Source: Echinometra lucunter (lineage: Eukaryota; Echinodermata; Echinoidea; Camarodonta; Echinometridae). From it: a stretch of DNA of 64,000 bases. A program made the position numbers and the translations under genes. Positions 45,501-57,373 of this stretch are shown piece after piece (position 1 is the stretch's first letter; each line of letters begins with the position of its first letter). The DNA is taken from the NCBI GenBank assembly GCA_029962745.1, contig CM057153.1:12386446-12450445 (forward strand), written 5' to 3'. The notes beneath the pieces were generated by a model, which searched no databases, was not told the origin of the DNA, and was given only the letters and a program-made list of their open reading frames with translations.

Positions 45501-48500
45501 TGAGTGTGAGCAGGACATTACACACTCGTGAATATTCGTGCTACATTTGTTTGAGGGCCAGAGTGGCTGTACCGAGGTATGACAATTTTCTTTGTGAGGA
45601 AAATTTTCTCTTTTGGATATTAATAATTTTCCTCCTTTTTCTCTTTCATTTTGTGTAAATGTGTTTGGTTTGAAGGTGAAGGAGGTTTGCAGTCCGTGCT
45701 GGGTAACTTGGATCAACAACAGATGATGCAGCTTCTCAGTGGAGGAGGACTTGGAGGACTTGGAGGACTTAGTATGTCTTAAGGCTTGTTCAGATAAGAC
45801 GCGACATACCCCAACGAAAAACCCATGGGGTTTTGTGTATTAAATAAATGGGATATGAGGCGGCAGAAAAAAAACTGCTGAGGCGAGATGCATATTTTTG
45901 TCTCCCTGCGACAAACAGTTCTGGACCCCCCTGCCCCTGGCTCCAGTGGCCTGGGTGAAGGAAGGGTTCTGGACCAATCAAATTCTTAAAAAGTTGGCGC
46001 AAAATATAATGTCATGAGTTTGACTGCACAACTTTTGGCAAAATTTTTCTTTGTTTGACGCATTAATGCACGTTTCATTACCATAGGTGGCGTGGTTTGC
46101 CATGCCATATCTGAACACTAAAAAAAACAAATGTGAGAATTTGTCGCATTATATCTGATGGGTTTCCGGGGGGTGTTTTGTAAAGCTGTTTGTAAACTTA
46201 CACATGACTTTATGAATGACTACAATGCAAAGTGCCAAATGGGATGCCCAAACGTTTATCCTATTACTGCATTATCCCTTTAATATCTCAATTAAATGAT
46301 AGCAAAAAATATACTTTGCATTAGAAATGTTAGTAAGCAATAGTAATGTTAATCTACATATGCATATTTCACCTTTAGTTGATGCGATTTACAATGATTG
46401 AGAATCCCCTTTGGTTTGCCATATACTGAAATATGAAATTCCTGTAGGCTCGATACAGGTGCACTGCCCTATAACAAAGGAAGAAAGTGACAAAAGTGAC
46501 ATTTCTTGTAAAAGATCCAAATGTATCTCTCATTTACACCGATGTCAGTGCAATACCATGATGTCTTGCCTAACATATCTTGTAGCAGGATGAATGTTCT
46601 TGGATAAAATTTGGCCCAAAAGAAGAGCACAATAGTTAAAGGGGGTACCCAATGCTGAAACAATGTTAGCTCATTTGAAAGGGCATGATTTTGTTAGCAG
46701 AAAATCATCTGCCTAAAGTTTTTTTTAAAAGTCGTGTTGCCAAGGAAACCCCCAAATGTGGTAAGATTTCAGGATATTTTTGACCCCTCAGCTGTGACCC
46801 AGTTTCAACTGGGTACCCACTTTTACGTCAAAATGACGTCAAAGTGGGTACCTTGTCGCGCACTTATAGCAAAATGCGCGCAAGGTATAATACATATTGT
46901 ACAGTCTAGCGCGCAGCACAACTGCAATGCGCGAAGCTGGGTACCCACTTTTACGTCATACCTCATCCTCAAATTTTTTTGGGTCAGCTCTTGACTTTTT
47001 ATGATAAAATTAGCCAAAATGCATTGATTTCGATTGAAAATCATCATATTTTTAATGTAATGTTTGTTAGAATTCTATTCTTGATCATATATCAAAATAT
47101 TTTTTACCATTGTGTAATCACTTTAAGATGTGAAAATATCAATAACTCACTTTGATTGATATGTCACTTGCTACCTTTTATCAAAGTAGGGCGGTACAGT
47201 GTCTGAGTGTCAGTAGTCAATGGGTCTAATATGCTGTGATGTAATTGTATTTTTAGGCCCTGTTGGCTTGCAGAGTATGCTGGGAGGAGCTAGAACCGGT
47301 GGTGGACAGAGTGCATCAGAGTCAACGTAAGTATCCTCTAGTGTGAAGATATTTTGTTTCTCGATGAATTAGAGCTGATTTGTGTAGCATTTTGAAAATT
47401 TTCTTTATTTGTGCATTTACCTATCTCATTCCTAAAGAGAGCGAGTCCAAGATTGTTGTTTTATTTTGTGTTTTTTGTCGAGCCACCAAGGTGGAGCAAG
47501 ACTAAGGGATCCTCAGTGGTGTCCGTCCGTCTGTCGTCCGCTCGTGACACTTTCGAAACTTGAATAACTTTGCACCTGTTTGCCTGCTTGTTCCCAGACG
47601 TAGATGGTAGATGCTCTATACTCTGTAGGGACCTCATTGTTATTTGGGGGTCAAAGGTCATGTATGTAGGTCAAAGGTGTAATGAGGTAAATGTTACAAT
47701 TTACCTCCAAGAATGATTGCACACGAACGTGGCGACTCATGGCTATAGCCTTGTATGTTAAAGTACATGTAAAGGGCATTCTATAAACAATTGATAAGGA
47801 TTTACACAGAAGATACTCTAAGACAAGTTTAGCATGTGGAACTTATATGTCTGAAAAAAATCTTTGAAATAGGAATGTCTTGTAAATATTGTAGCCCAGC
47901 TAAGCTTGGCCTAAAAGGAAGTCCTGATACCCCGAAACCAACTGGGATATTCAACGATAATAGCATTACATGTAAGAGTCCCTTGCCTCTAGAAGAAACT
48001 CTAGTACCAATAGATGGTGCAATATTTCCAGAATAATGCACAGTCTAATGGACTGTCTGTAGTGTACGAGAAATCCATATCGTCCTCCTCCCACTCACTG
48101 TCATTGTGCCCGAGTATCATCCAGTATGGCATATTTCCGTACCTGTCACCAGGCCTGGTTACAATCCAGCCAGGGTTCATGCATGTATGTGCGTCTGAAC
48201 CTAGTACGAATCCGGCTCGGGTGCATGTATCCATCTGGGCACCGTTTCTTGAAGGTTGTCAGCACGCACAAGTTGTTATTCACTGACAGTCAGTGACCCG
48301 TGCTTCTCAGCCAGTCAAAACAAGGGTTATACTGAAATTGTCAGACAACTTTCATAAAACGGTGCCCTTTTGCCCCCTTTCAACTAAGCCATTCTGACCA
48401 TGCGCTACTGCTGGTAAATAGACAACTTGAAGCATGTATTCAACTCAGTATTATAGGTTCACAAGAAATAATGTTTAACTTCATCTAGCGAGAACTGTCT

Positions 48501-49238
48501 CAGTTAAGCGAATCTGTAATTCACTTAATGCACTTAATTAATTCAACAGTATACATTCTAAGTATTATAACTTGCAATGTATTTACCTAGTTATTTATCC
48601 TGTTAAATCATTCTGGAAAAATGTGACAATATAGCATTTGATTTTCATCACAGCTTATTATTTTCTATTTCTAAAAGCAGTGACATGCTTCAGTACCTTG
48701 GTGTTGCCCAAGTATCATCTCCATATTACCTTCTGCATGTATCCTATTGCAGGCCATCTAGAAGCCAATCCTCTGCAGCTGCTCGCCCAGCTACCACATC
48801 CTCTAGCAGCAATGTGACCCCTGCCACTAGCCAGAGCTCTACCCCAGCAGCCAGACCATCCACCACCCCAGCTGCCGCTGCTGCTACTACTGCTACGCCT
48901 GCTTCTGCTGCCCCTGCTGCAGCTGCTTCAGCTGCAGGTCAGCCAGCTATCCAGCTGAGGGACCTGCAGAGCATTCTCAGCTCCATGAATTGTAAGTAAA
49001 GTAATGATTGAACTTCAACTTGAGTATCAAAATGGCTATCGTCACCAAGAGCTTTGTCACCATTACAACCAGCATCATAGTTATTACCATCATCATCATC
49101 ATCTTTGTCATTATCCTCCTAGCCACTATCGTCATCATCATCATAGTCATTACCATCATTATCTTTTTCATTATCCTAATATCCACCGTCATCATCACAA
49201 TCAAGATCATTGTCATCATTTTCATCATCATCATCATC

Positions 49239-49279
<41 letters not shown>

Positions 49280-52200
49280 TTTCCTATTTGCCATTATCCT
49301 CATATAATCCACCATCATTATAATCACCACCACCCTCATCATCATCATCATCATTTTCCTATTTGCCATTACCCTCATATAATCCACCATCATTATAATC
49401 ACCACCACCCTCATCATTATAATCATCATCATCATCCTCCTCGTCATCATCATTGCCAACATTTTGACAACCGTAATCACCATCATCATGACCATTATCA
49501 TGACCATCCTCATCACCACCACTTTCGTCATAGGTTCTCTAAGATCTAAAATTGTTCATGTAAAATAAGTTAATTTGTTAAGTTGATATATTTCCTTCAC
49601 CTTAAGAGGGGATTTGAGACTAAGAGCAATTGATTTTGAATAGAAATTAAGTTGTAATATGTGCTTTGTTTCATCTTCTCTGTTTGAAAATGACTGAACT
49701 GAATTATTTGATTTTCTGTTTTGTGTTTTTTTGTGTTTTTGTGGGGTTTTTTTACAGTTCCAGAAGCAGGACCTGCACAACCAGGTAAATTTTTAATTGT
49801 TATTGCAGTAAGTCACTATGCAATAGATTCCTTTACCATGTGAGACTTTTGCTGACTATAAAGATGACCTTTAGATTGGAGGATAGTTCCATGTACTTTG
49901 GCAGTGCCAGAAGTGATTCACATGCTGAAAGGTTTAGATCATGTTGCAAATTTGGATACAGATTTGTGTCAAAGTATCCTTCATTTACATGACCATTTTG
50001 TTTGACTGCAGCAGTTCCTATTATATCTATCAGACAAACTTTCTCAAATGATGACATAATTGGTACCCTGAGGTACCAACTAAAAATTCATTGTTTTGCT
50101 GAATTATTTTATTTTCTTCAGCCCTGTACCTTGGCTACCAAAAGCATGTGTTTCATGCAAGAAGATTTCAATGAATTTAAGACATTTGTCATCATATTTC
50201 ATCATAAAAGAAGGAAAATCAGCTTTGGAATCATTATTGCTGATCATGACATAAAAATCGGCTGACAAACTTGGATAACTGTATTCTGATGAACACAAGA
50301 TGGCGCTACACAACGTGGTACCCCGGGGTTCTGTGTGGTGCATCAAATGTGTAAAATATTTGTTATAGTTATCAGTATGAAGACAAACCACTGTGATTTT
50401 TACATGTAGTAGACTTGTGACTGAAGATGATACTTGCCTTTGATTTTCATTTAGGACTTCATATCTCGAGCATAAAATCGCAGGTGCAAATTTAGTATGC
50501 CTTTATAAGTTAATGCATTCATACACAAAATATCATAGATATTCTCTATATCTCTTATTTTGCAATTATCCTTTTGATATTGTTATTTTATTGCAGCAGT
50601 TGATCTGAGTCAGCTGATGACATCTGATGCCATGACCCCAATTCTAGCCAATGAGGAGATTCAACAGAAGCTCATTCCATTCTTACCGGAGGGGGAGTCC
50701 TTACCAAAGGACCCAGAGCAGCTTAGAGCAACTCTCCAGTCTCCTCAGTTCCAACAGGTTTGGACATTATCACTCTGTCTCTCTGAAACTTTCTTTCATT
50801 AATTTAGAAACAAACGACCCACTTGTTTTACACTACACTAAAATGTTTATAGCACACCCCCATCCCCCCCCCCTTCAGGGATTTTTTTTTTCCAGAAGTT
50901 AGGGTGTTTTAAAGTCTGTGAATACCCGAACTCACCTTAGTGATAATGGTAATACCAACCGACCAGAGAACTGTTGACTCTTTCCACATTGTTTGATATC
51001 TTTACAATAAAAAAGGTTTTTGTTTGTTTGTTTCCTTTTTTGTTTTAATTTTATTTTATTTTTATTTGTTTTTTCTTTTTTTTTTAATCTGATTTTTTTA
51101 ATGTATTTATATTTTGTTTTTGTTTTTGTTTGTTTGTTGTTGGTTTGTTTTTTTTTTGGAAGGGGGACATTCATGAATTATTATATTGAATAATTCATCC
51201 CCCCCCCATCAACATTAATTGTGGCAAATCATAAAACCTGTTTGCCAATCACAGTGGTCACTAACCAAGCATATGTAAAATCGTAAAATTACGAGTATAG
51301 TGAATAATTTATTCCCCCCCCCCATCAATATTAATTGTGGCAAATCATAAAACCTGTTTGCCAGTCACAGTGGTCACTAACCAAGCATATGTAAAATCGT
51401 AAAATTACGAGTGTAGTGAATAATTTATTCCCCCCCCCCCCCCCCATCAATATTAATTGTGGCAAATCATAAAAACTGTTTGGCAGTCACAATGGTCACT
51501 AACCAAACGTCCTTATTCAGGCACAATCTATTTGCGTATTAATACCACTCTCTGTTCCATCCCATGCAGGCATTAGGTATGTTTACAGCAGCCTTCCAAT
51601 CTGGTCAGTTAGGTCCTCTCATGACGCAGTTTGGTCTCAGTTCAGAAGCAACAGATGCGGCGAACAGGGGAGGTAAGAATAGCCAAAGAAGGCTATGACT
51701 TTACTTCTTAAGAAAAACAAACTAACACTTGAGATACCTATGAATGGGTAATAAGATTGCTTGATATGTTTTGCTCGAACAAAATTCGTAATATACTTTG
51801 GTAAACTTGCACTTTTCCCATACTCAATTCACAACACTATTTCTCCATGTGACATGATCAGTCAGAACATGCTTTTGTTAAAATGTGTGAAAAAGGATGC
51901 CTAGTGTTACCTATTATCTTTAAATCTCGTGTACAGTGTTAGTAGAAATAGAAGAATGGCATTATTAAATATGTCTCATATAGTTTGCCTAAAAAGTTAC
52001 TTGTCAGATCATGTGATTTTCTATTAATGATTTCTGCTGAATTTTGGTGTAAATTTTATAAATGAATGCAATGCATTGGTTACGCCCTGCCCCGCAACAA
52101 TGGTCACAGCACTTCATTACACTTGTTGCATTAACAGAACTCTCAGTGTTCTTTCATGTGTGCCAGACCCAAGATCTTGAATATGTTTCACCTTTCATTT

Positions 52201-52498
52201 GTTTAATATTCAATTTTTGGAGCTAAAAAATTCATGGCCTCTTTATTTTGCTTCTTTCTTCCTATGAATTTGCTGAAAGCATGGAGATCTGACAAAAAGT
52301 TTTTGAGGGGCTACCAGAACTCCATATAACCTCTAACTCCCAACGTACTCCTCATTCCCTTGTTTGTTCCTGACAGATATTGAGGCTTTCAGCAGAGCTC
52401 TCCAAGGTGGCTCAGACTCCAAGGAGGACAAGAAGAAAGATGAAGGAGGCAAGGAGGAGAAGAAAGACGGAGATGATGAAGCCATGAATGTAGACTAG
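39593..52498 (+). CDS. ADRM1: Proteasomal ubiquitin receptor ADRM1 (Rpn13), ten exons, complete
   Basis: Exons: 39593-39796, 43173-43289, 44758-44905, 45676-45771, 47257-47326, 48753-48991, 49758-49784, 50597-50757, 51570-51672, 52377-52498. They join in frame to 428 residues (human is about 407). Residues ~18-130 are the Pru domain ([46 protein letters not shown]), which binds ubiquitin and docks on the proteasome base subunit Rpn2/PSMD1; F73, D76 and F95 correspond to human F76, D79 and F98. A Gly/Leu-rich and Ser/Thr/Ala-rich linker follows (~135-280). The C-terminal DEUBAD domain (~280-395, including [33 protein letters not shown] and [20 protein letters not shown]) binds and activates the deubiquitinase UCHL5/UCH37. 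The last ~30 residues are charged and end AMNVD. The start is the first ATG in the open frame, with context AAC-ATG-T. Family assignment is secure; exact linker splice sites are by eye. Confidence 0.97.
39834..40754. mobile_element. Very long palindrome (arms ~450 bp) in ADRM1 intron 1
   Basis: Left arm begins CAGGGGCGCCAATAGACTGA; right arm ends TCGGTCTAGGGCGCCA. The arms match over nearly their full length, e.g. GTTGTAGGTCCTCTCGGTTG / CAACCGAGAGGACC and TTCGCCTCCGCGC / GCGCGGAGGCGAA, meeting near 40290. It begins only 37 bp after the exon 1 donor. Probably a non-autonomous DNA transposon; no ORF. The target duplication is unresolved. Confidence 0.88.
40775..40881. repeat. Near-perfect hairpin
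   Basis: GTCAGGAGACTTCAAGAGAG, TAGAAAA..., then GCTAATGCTGCTACTAGTAG, which folds onto CATTAGCATTTTT...CTACTCTCTTGAAGTCTCCTGAC. About 50-bp arms with almost no loop (centre CTAG). Sits directly after the long palindrome. Confidence 0.92.
41640..41790. repeat. Imperfect palindrome in ADRM1 intron 1
   Basis: AATCTTACGATTGCC at 41668 and GGCTGATCGTAAGC at 41741 are partly complementary around TGCCTCCTCGTGGAGGC. Weak MITE candidate. Confidence 0.35.
43395..43870. repeat. Palindromic MITE in ADRM1 intron 2
   Basis: AACAGTGTCAAAAGGCTTTG and TTGAAATTCAACCGGTTTAA at 43440-43480 pair with TTAAACCGGTTGAATTTCAA and AGTCTTTTTACACTGTTATT at 43780-43825. The outer part AAATAAAGAAATA / TATTTCTTTATTTTCAT also pairs. 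Interior unique. Confidence 0.8.
44140..44665. repeat. Direct repeat pair in ADRM1 intron 2
   Basis: AATTGTACCACTATGCTTTA at 44165 and 44573, followed in both by TTTTATTCCACAT and a GGTAATTT block. The two ~110-bp copies are separated by ~300 bp of unrelated sequence. Confidence 0.75.
45119..45500. repeat. Tandem duplication, two copies of ~188 bp, ADRM1 intron 3
   Basis: AAGCTCATTTTACAGC at 45123 and 45311; the ~185 bp after each are nearly identical through AATATTAATGTGAAACATCC. Recent duplication. Confidence 0.9.
45788..46116. mobile_element. Possible short TIR element in ADRM1 intron 4 carrying an exon 3 copy
   Basis: GTTCAGATA at 45788-45796 and TATCTGAAC at 46108-46116 form a short inverted repeat 16 bp after exon 4. 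Inside is a 41-nt copy of exon 3 (45926-45966). The TIR is only 9 bp, so the element call is tentative. Confidence 0.4.
45926..45966 (+). pseudogene. 41-nt stray copy of ADRM1 exon 3 in intron 4
   Basis: Matches exon 3 at 44817-44857 in 40 of 41 positions (begins CCCCCCTGCCCCTGGCTCC), same orientation, ~1.1 kb downstream. GTTCTGGACC occurs immediately on both sides (45918-45927 and 45966-45975), as expected of a templated insertion with a 10-bp flanking duplication. Confidence 0.9.
46640..47000. repeat. Repeat with GGGTACCCACTTTTACGTCA motifs, ADRM1 intron 4
   Basis: GGGTACCCACTTTTACGTCA occurs at ~46811 and ~46929, with an inverted partner TGACGTCAAAGTGGGTACC between them. Probably a small palindromic element. 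Confidence 0.6.
47455..47715. repeat. GTCCGTCCGTCTGTCGTCCG-type interspersed repeat
   Basis: GTCGAGCCACCAAGGTGG, then GTCCGTCCGTCTGTCGTCC, and GGGGTCAAAGGTCATGTA with GGTCAAAGGT direct copies. Resembles a widely dispersed marine-invertebrate repeat type; not classified further. In ADRM1 intron 5. Confidence 0.45.
48237..48367. repeat. Palindromic foldback element, GGGCC-GTTTCAT family copy 4
   Basis: Left end GGGCACCGTTTCTTGAAGG, right end CTTTCATAAAACGGTGCCC; core CAGCCAGTCAAAACAAGGG. In ADRM1 intron 5. Confidence 0.82.
49075..49535. repeat. (TCA)n array with ~72-bp higher-order duplication, ADRM1 intron 6
   Basis: Imperfect CAT/TCA triplets. The segment TTTTCCTATTTGCCATTA to CACCACCACCCTCATCAT occurs twice in tandem (~49280 and ~49353). 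Source of poly-His, poly-Met and poly-Ile ORFs. Confidence 0.92.
50596..50600 (+). promoter_or_regulatory. ADRM1: NAGNAG tandem splice acceptor of ADRM1 exon 8
   Basis: TTGCAGCAG precedes TTGATCTGAG. Splicing after the first CAG (exon from 50597) or the second (from 50600) changes the protein by one residue (AVDLSQ or VDLSQ) at the start of the DEUBAD-proximal segment. Both keep the frame. Confidence 0.6.
51178..51515. repeat. Tandem triplication, ~115-bp unit, ADRM1 intron 8
   Basis: GAATAATTTATTCCCCCC, then ATTAATTGTGGCAAATCATA and CAGTGGTCACTAACCAA recur at ~51188, ~51302 and ~51417. The poly-C run in each unit differs in length (about 7, 9 and 17). Confidence 0.92.
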
Positions 52499-53701
52499 AG
52501 ACTGTATCTCATAGATTAATCCATTGAGCATGATTTGATTTCGGTATAACACACGTTTTCCATAGACCCCAGACCTAGTTATCTAAGGCATAGTATTCAA
52601 CAGGTTAATTAAATTAGTCATTGATAAATTGAATCAAACTGTCAGGCGTATAAGCTTATCAAAGTGAACGCTCATATTCCATGAATTTGCACAAATAATG
52701 ATTCATGTATTTTTATTTTCAGTGACTATCCTCTGTGGCTGATGATTAAAGGAAAGTACAAAATGATATGTTCACATGTGTAGAAACACTTCTGACAAAT
52801 AATCAGAAGTTTTCAGGGCAGCATTAGATAATCTTTACATTGAAAATGTGCAGTTCCTGAAATGCTTGAATCTGCCATATTTATAACAGAAAACATAAAC
52901 ATGATTCTCATTAACCTACCTTAAACAAATGAAATTAGGATAACCTTTTGAAACAATTTTTTATTTCTCAAACCTTATTATATTGGACAAATATTGGCCA
53001 TTATGGATTGTTGTTTTTTGCTTTATTTATTTCATAGTTTTTTTTTTAGTAATCCTGGTTTTTTGTTTGGATACAGCTTGATAATACCTCAAAGAATGTG
53101 CAGTGTGGTACAGTGTAAATCACATTAATGCCATTTCATTTGCATTGCAGAATGGGTACACTGCAAGGAAGACCTGACAACATGCATTTTTCACGTATGA
53201 TTTGGATGCCTTTCAAATCCTAAAACCTCTTAAATTTTGTTTAAACTTAAATTTTCAACTGGTATTCAGTGGGTCAATTGGTCCAATGGGGTCAATTGAA
53301 ATAACAATTATCAAGCTGGTACTTCAGCAATAGGTGATAAATTGATCTGTTTTCTTTCCTTGAGCGCATAAATCCAGGTAATTTGCCATTATTATGAAGG
53401 AATTTACAAGTACATGTAGTAGTACAGCCATATAACTCGCAGATTCACAGTCCATGTAAAGGCTCGCTGTTACTGGTAATCGCTCGACAACACCATGTCC
53501 ACTTCATAAGTACAGCAGACTACGGAAAAAACATACCGAGTTTTGATACGATAAGTCATCCCTCGTCTTTAATTCTCTCACGTATTGTGAATCTGCTGGT
53601 GTATTATTAAGTACAGTTGCAAGATTGACAAGTCTCAATATGAAATCAAAATGTTCTGTTTCGTTCACATTAAATTGTTTGTTGTAGTATACAACAATAA
53701 A
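52499..53701 (+). other. ADRM1: ADRM1 3' UTR with polyadenylation signal
   Basis: No coding after the TAG at 52496-52498. AATAAA at 53696-53701 is followed by GTTTGATTTGATTTGATT; a 3' UTR of about 1.2 kb is inferred. Earlier cleavage is possible. Confidence 0.6.
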
Positions 53702-55244
53702 GTTTGATTTGATTTGATTTGATTACATTTTGTTTTATTTTAATAGGGTGGCCCCTTCATTAAATATAATACTGTTCTTCCAGGGGGCCTTGTATAACAT
53801 TTAGCATACAATCAAATTACAAAAAACATCAAATGTTCCAGTTACCGGTAGACATTGCTTTGCACTTCTTTGTTCCCATGAAATTTTTATGGGTGATGTT
53901 AAACCATATTGAACAAAGAACAGAATAAATGTTGAGAGAAAGTAGAGAGAGAAAGAGAAGGGGTTGGGAGAGAGATTTTAAAAAAAAAAGACAAACTTAT
54001 ATGTTGTAGTGCAAATTAAGATAAGCTATTCTTCCATTATGTGAGGCTACTGATATGAGCACACAGGAGGATGTATGCTAGAAAGAGGGTGGGAAAGAGA
54101 GAGAGAGAGAGAAATAGGAAGGAAAGGGTGATGTGGGGGGAAAAGGGTTGGTGGTGGTGCTGTGGTAACAAGGAAGTGTTTCATGAAGTGTCTTGTCGGT
54201 GATTTTTACTGGCAAATTTGCTCTCGGCCAATCAGATGCAAGGATTTCTGCGGCTTATAACGGTTGTCGGTAAATATCACCGACAAGACACTTCATGAAA
54301 AGCTCCCCTGGTGTATTCATGTGTGACCACATCCTGTATGATTTCTGGAACATTTCTTTTTATTTATGAAGCAGGGAAATTTGTGTTTCCTAAGAGATGG
54401 GCGGGGGGGGGGGGGTCATAATGGCTACCTAATTTGTTGGGGATTTTGAAAAATATGAACGCGTTAGATTTCATAATCGCAAACATGTTCAGGACAAAAT
54501 GACTGATGATGAAAGGGTACCAAGAAAATGATGAGTATGAAATCATTCCTCTTCCAACCCATAGAACTATTTTTGCATTTTACATTTTGTTTCAACTCCC
54601 ATATTGAACATAATGACCAAAATACCTCATACACATCACAAATGTGAATTTCGAGGATCAGACTATTGAACCTAGAAAAGTCTTTCATATTCTTGGTAGG
54701 GGTACTGGAATGGCATGCGTTTGCCACACGGATGAAGAACGACATGGATATCTCCTTTTGGGGTATGTTGTAGCATTATAAGAGTGATAAAATACCCAGA
54801 GACTGGGGAAATCGGAAAAGGGAATTGAGAATCACAAACTTCAAAAACTCTTTTGAGTTCATTTCATTTGGACGATTTCATTTCGCATTGCTTCACTTTT
54901 TCGTTAAGTGTAAACTTGGGAGTTGCACAAGTTGTAGTCGTAGGAAATCAATGTAGAAAATTGCATGTTCCATTATGTTTCCACTCTTTATCATCAGCGC
55001 TCTTACTTAATCAGTCTGCACGGCAAACATTGTTTATTATTATTGCCGAAATATTTTGTATTTCATGTAGCTTTTACATAAGAACTTAATACCCATTGTA
55101 TTATGTATTCTAATCGGTCACACTGGCGTGTGTGCGTGTGTGTGTGTGTGTGTGTGGGGGGGGGGGGTGATTGGGGTCTCCTTCCCTGCCTCCCCCCCAA
55201 AAAAAAATCACGATGAATGTTTGCATAAAGCTTGTATTTATTCA
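53702..55244. other. Intergenic with one foldback element
   Basis: No gene. Contains a GAGAGA-rich purine stretch (~53935-54120), the foldback element at 54174-54308, and a (GT)n-poly-G run at ~55135-55167. Confidence 0.5.
54174..54308. repeat. Palindromic foldback element, GGGCC-GTTTCAT family copy 5
   Basis: Left AAGTGTTTCATGAAGTGTCT, right AGACACTTCATGAAAAGCTC, with inner TTGTCGGTGATTTTTAC pairing GTAAATATCACCGACAA. Core CGGCCAATCAGATGCAAGGA. Confidence 0.85.
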
Positions 55245-57373
55245 CAGAGGCATCGATACTGGGGGGGGGGGGCGGGGGGGCAGTTGCCCCCCAAGACAAT
55301 TTCGGGTGGCAAAGATATTATTTTGCCCCCCCCCCCCCCCCCAATAATTTCCGCACAAAAATAAAGGAAAAGGAAGGAAGGAAGTGAATTGAAAGCAGAA
55401 AACAAGGAAAAAGAAAGAAAATGGGACACTGGGAAGCGCTTGCTCGCATTTAAGTATAATGCCGATAATAATTACTTTTCTTATGAAAGGAAATTGGTTT
55501 GCATCTTGCGTTTCTGTCTAATGTTATCCTATACTCATACTAAGTAATATAACGAAACAAGATATCAATCCAAAAAATCGAGCGGCCAGTTGGCCTAAAA
55601 ATAGATACATTTTCAGGACATAACAGCCTAGATTTAAAAAAAAACAACAAACAAACAAAACATATTTTTCGTTAGCTCGCTCGCCACTCTCGCTGGTAAA
55701 AGCCATACAAGATCATTTCGGGCAGCAAGTAGCTGATTATAGTGGCGAGATTCCAAAATATCATTATATTTGGGCAGCAAGGTGGTTGACAAATTTTTGG
55801 GGACGAATCCATATAATTTTGCCGGGATCGGTCGTTGACTTTGCTCGCTATGGTAGAAACAGAATCGATACGGACTGTAAATTAGGTGAGCTAAAACAGT
55901 GTCATATTGGGCACACAGGTGATCGGATGTATTATTTAGATATCATACAGGCATGAATGGTTTATAGTGTATTCTGATGATAATGATGATAATAATATTC
56001 CGTTCTTGTACAGTGCATATCACATTATTATCACATTATTATATATTATAATGGCGAAATAACACTTCTATCATATAGAAAAGAGGATATTTTTCCTCGC
56101 TCGCTGCGCTCGCTCGTTTGATAATAATGGTTTTGAAAAGCAAACGATTTGGTAAGTGAGCTGAGATCGAATAGATAATGTAGATGTATCATGGGCTCAT
56201 AGTGTAATTTGCCGAAGGGGTTACTACTTCTACCATCAAAGAGAGTGTGTGCTTCCTTGGTCGCTTCGCTCGCTCGTAGTATTAAATATAGAGTGGTTTT
56301 GGGGAAGCAACAATGGACCAGCGATGTGACAACATAGGGTTCATATTTGTCAGTGAGGTATAACCATATATATATAAATATATATATATATATATTATTA
56401 GGTTTCATATATTCCTATTTTTTGTATAACTAAATCCTTCTGTAATAACAAGAAAATTGTTATTCTTGCTCGCTCGCAGAATTAAAAAAGCAGGATGGTT
56501 CACAATCTAGCAAGATGCGTAATTTCCCAAAATTGAAAATGCTTCACGTTGATATAGGCCTATGTGTTATACATAATATGGGCGGGTGTGCGTGTGTGTG
56601 CGCGCGCGTACAAATACGAATATATAGATAGATTGTTTCATTCATTTCATTTCATTTATTTTATTTTATTTGTTTTTCCATTTTCAACTCAGAGATAACA
56701 TACATAATTTTCAACTCAAAATAACATACATGGTTGTATTACATACATAATTGTATATACAAAATAATTACATAATCGTAACATTAAAAATTGTCAAAGT
56801 GAAATTTTACAAATTAAGCATATAAATAAACGTTGAAAATGGAGAGGAATGCTAAAAAGCCAGGCTTGTATTGTTTAAAATAATCTTGGAATATAAGATT
56901 GAGGAAAAAGAGTTAGCTATAAAAGAAACAAACTAGGTAAACATCTACAAAAATGGGAAAGTATTAAATTACAACCAGTGTCAAGGCATCTATCTTCTGA
57001 TTCAAATTTAGTTAGTTTTTTTTTTTTTTTGGGGGGGGGGGGGGTCGGGAGGGGTGATAAAGATGTATGTGTGTATGCATTTTTTTCATATATACATGTA
57101 TGTTTATATATAAGGGGTTTCATTCCTCCTTGTTTCTTTTGCTCATTAATTTATGTCTTATCTACAAAAATATGCTATGGAAACAAAATGAAGACTTGTA
57201 TTATATCATTTTGCTTATATTGGTATATATCATGTATATGGATGTATTGATGTTTATTTTGAATGAAATCTCTAATAAAAACATGGAATATATATATATA
57301 TATTAGTGGCCGAGGGTTCATCTCCACTTGGTCGTCTTTGCCCCCCAATCCGAAAAATGGATCGACGCCTCTG
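55245..57373. mobile_element. Non-autonomous hAT-like element, second CAGAGGCGTCGATC copy
   Basis: Starts CAGAGGCATCGATACTGGGG, ends GGATCGACGCCTCTG. Flanks TTTATTCA (55237-55244) and TCTATTCA (57374-57381): 8-bp duplication, one mismatch. The interior aligns with 8489-10073, including the same spaced CGCTCGCT boxes, plus ~650 bp of extra sequence near 56640-57290 that the first copy lacks. Confidence 0.88.

Noticed and set aside
48977..49549. His-, Met- or Ile-rich ORFs of 180 or more codons
   Set aside because: Reads of the (TCA)n array inside ADRM1 intron 6.
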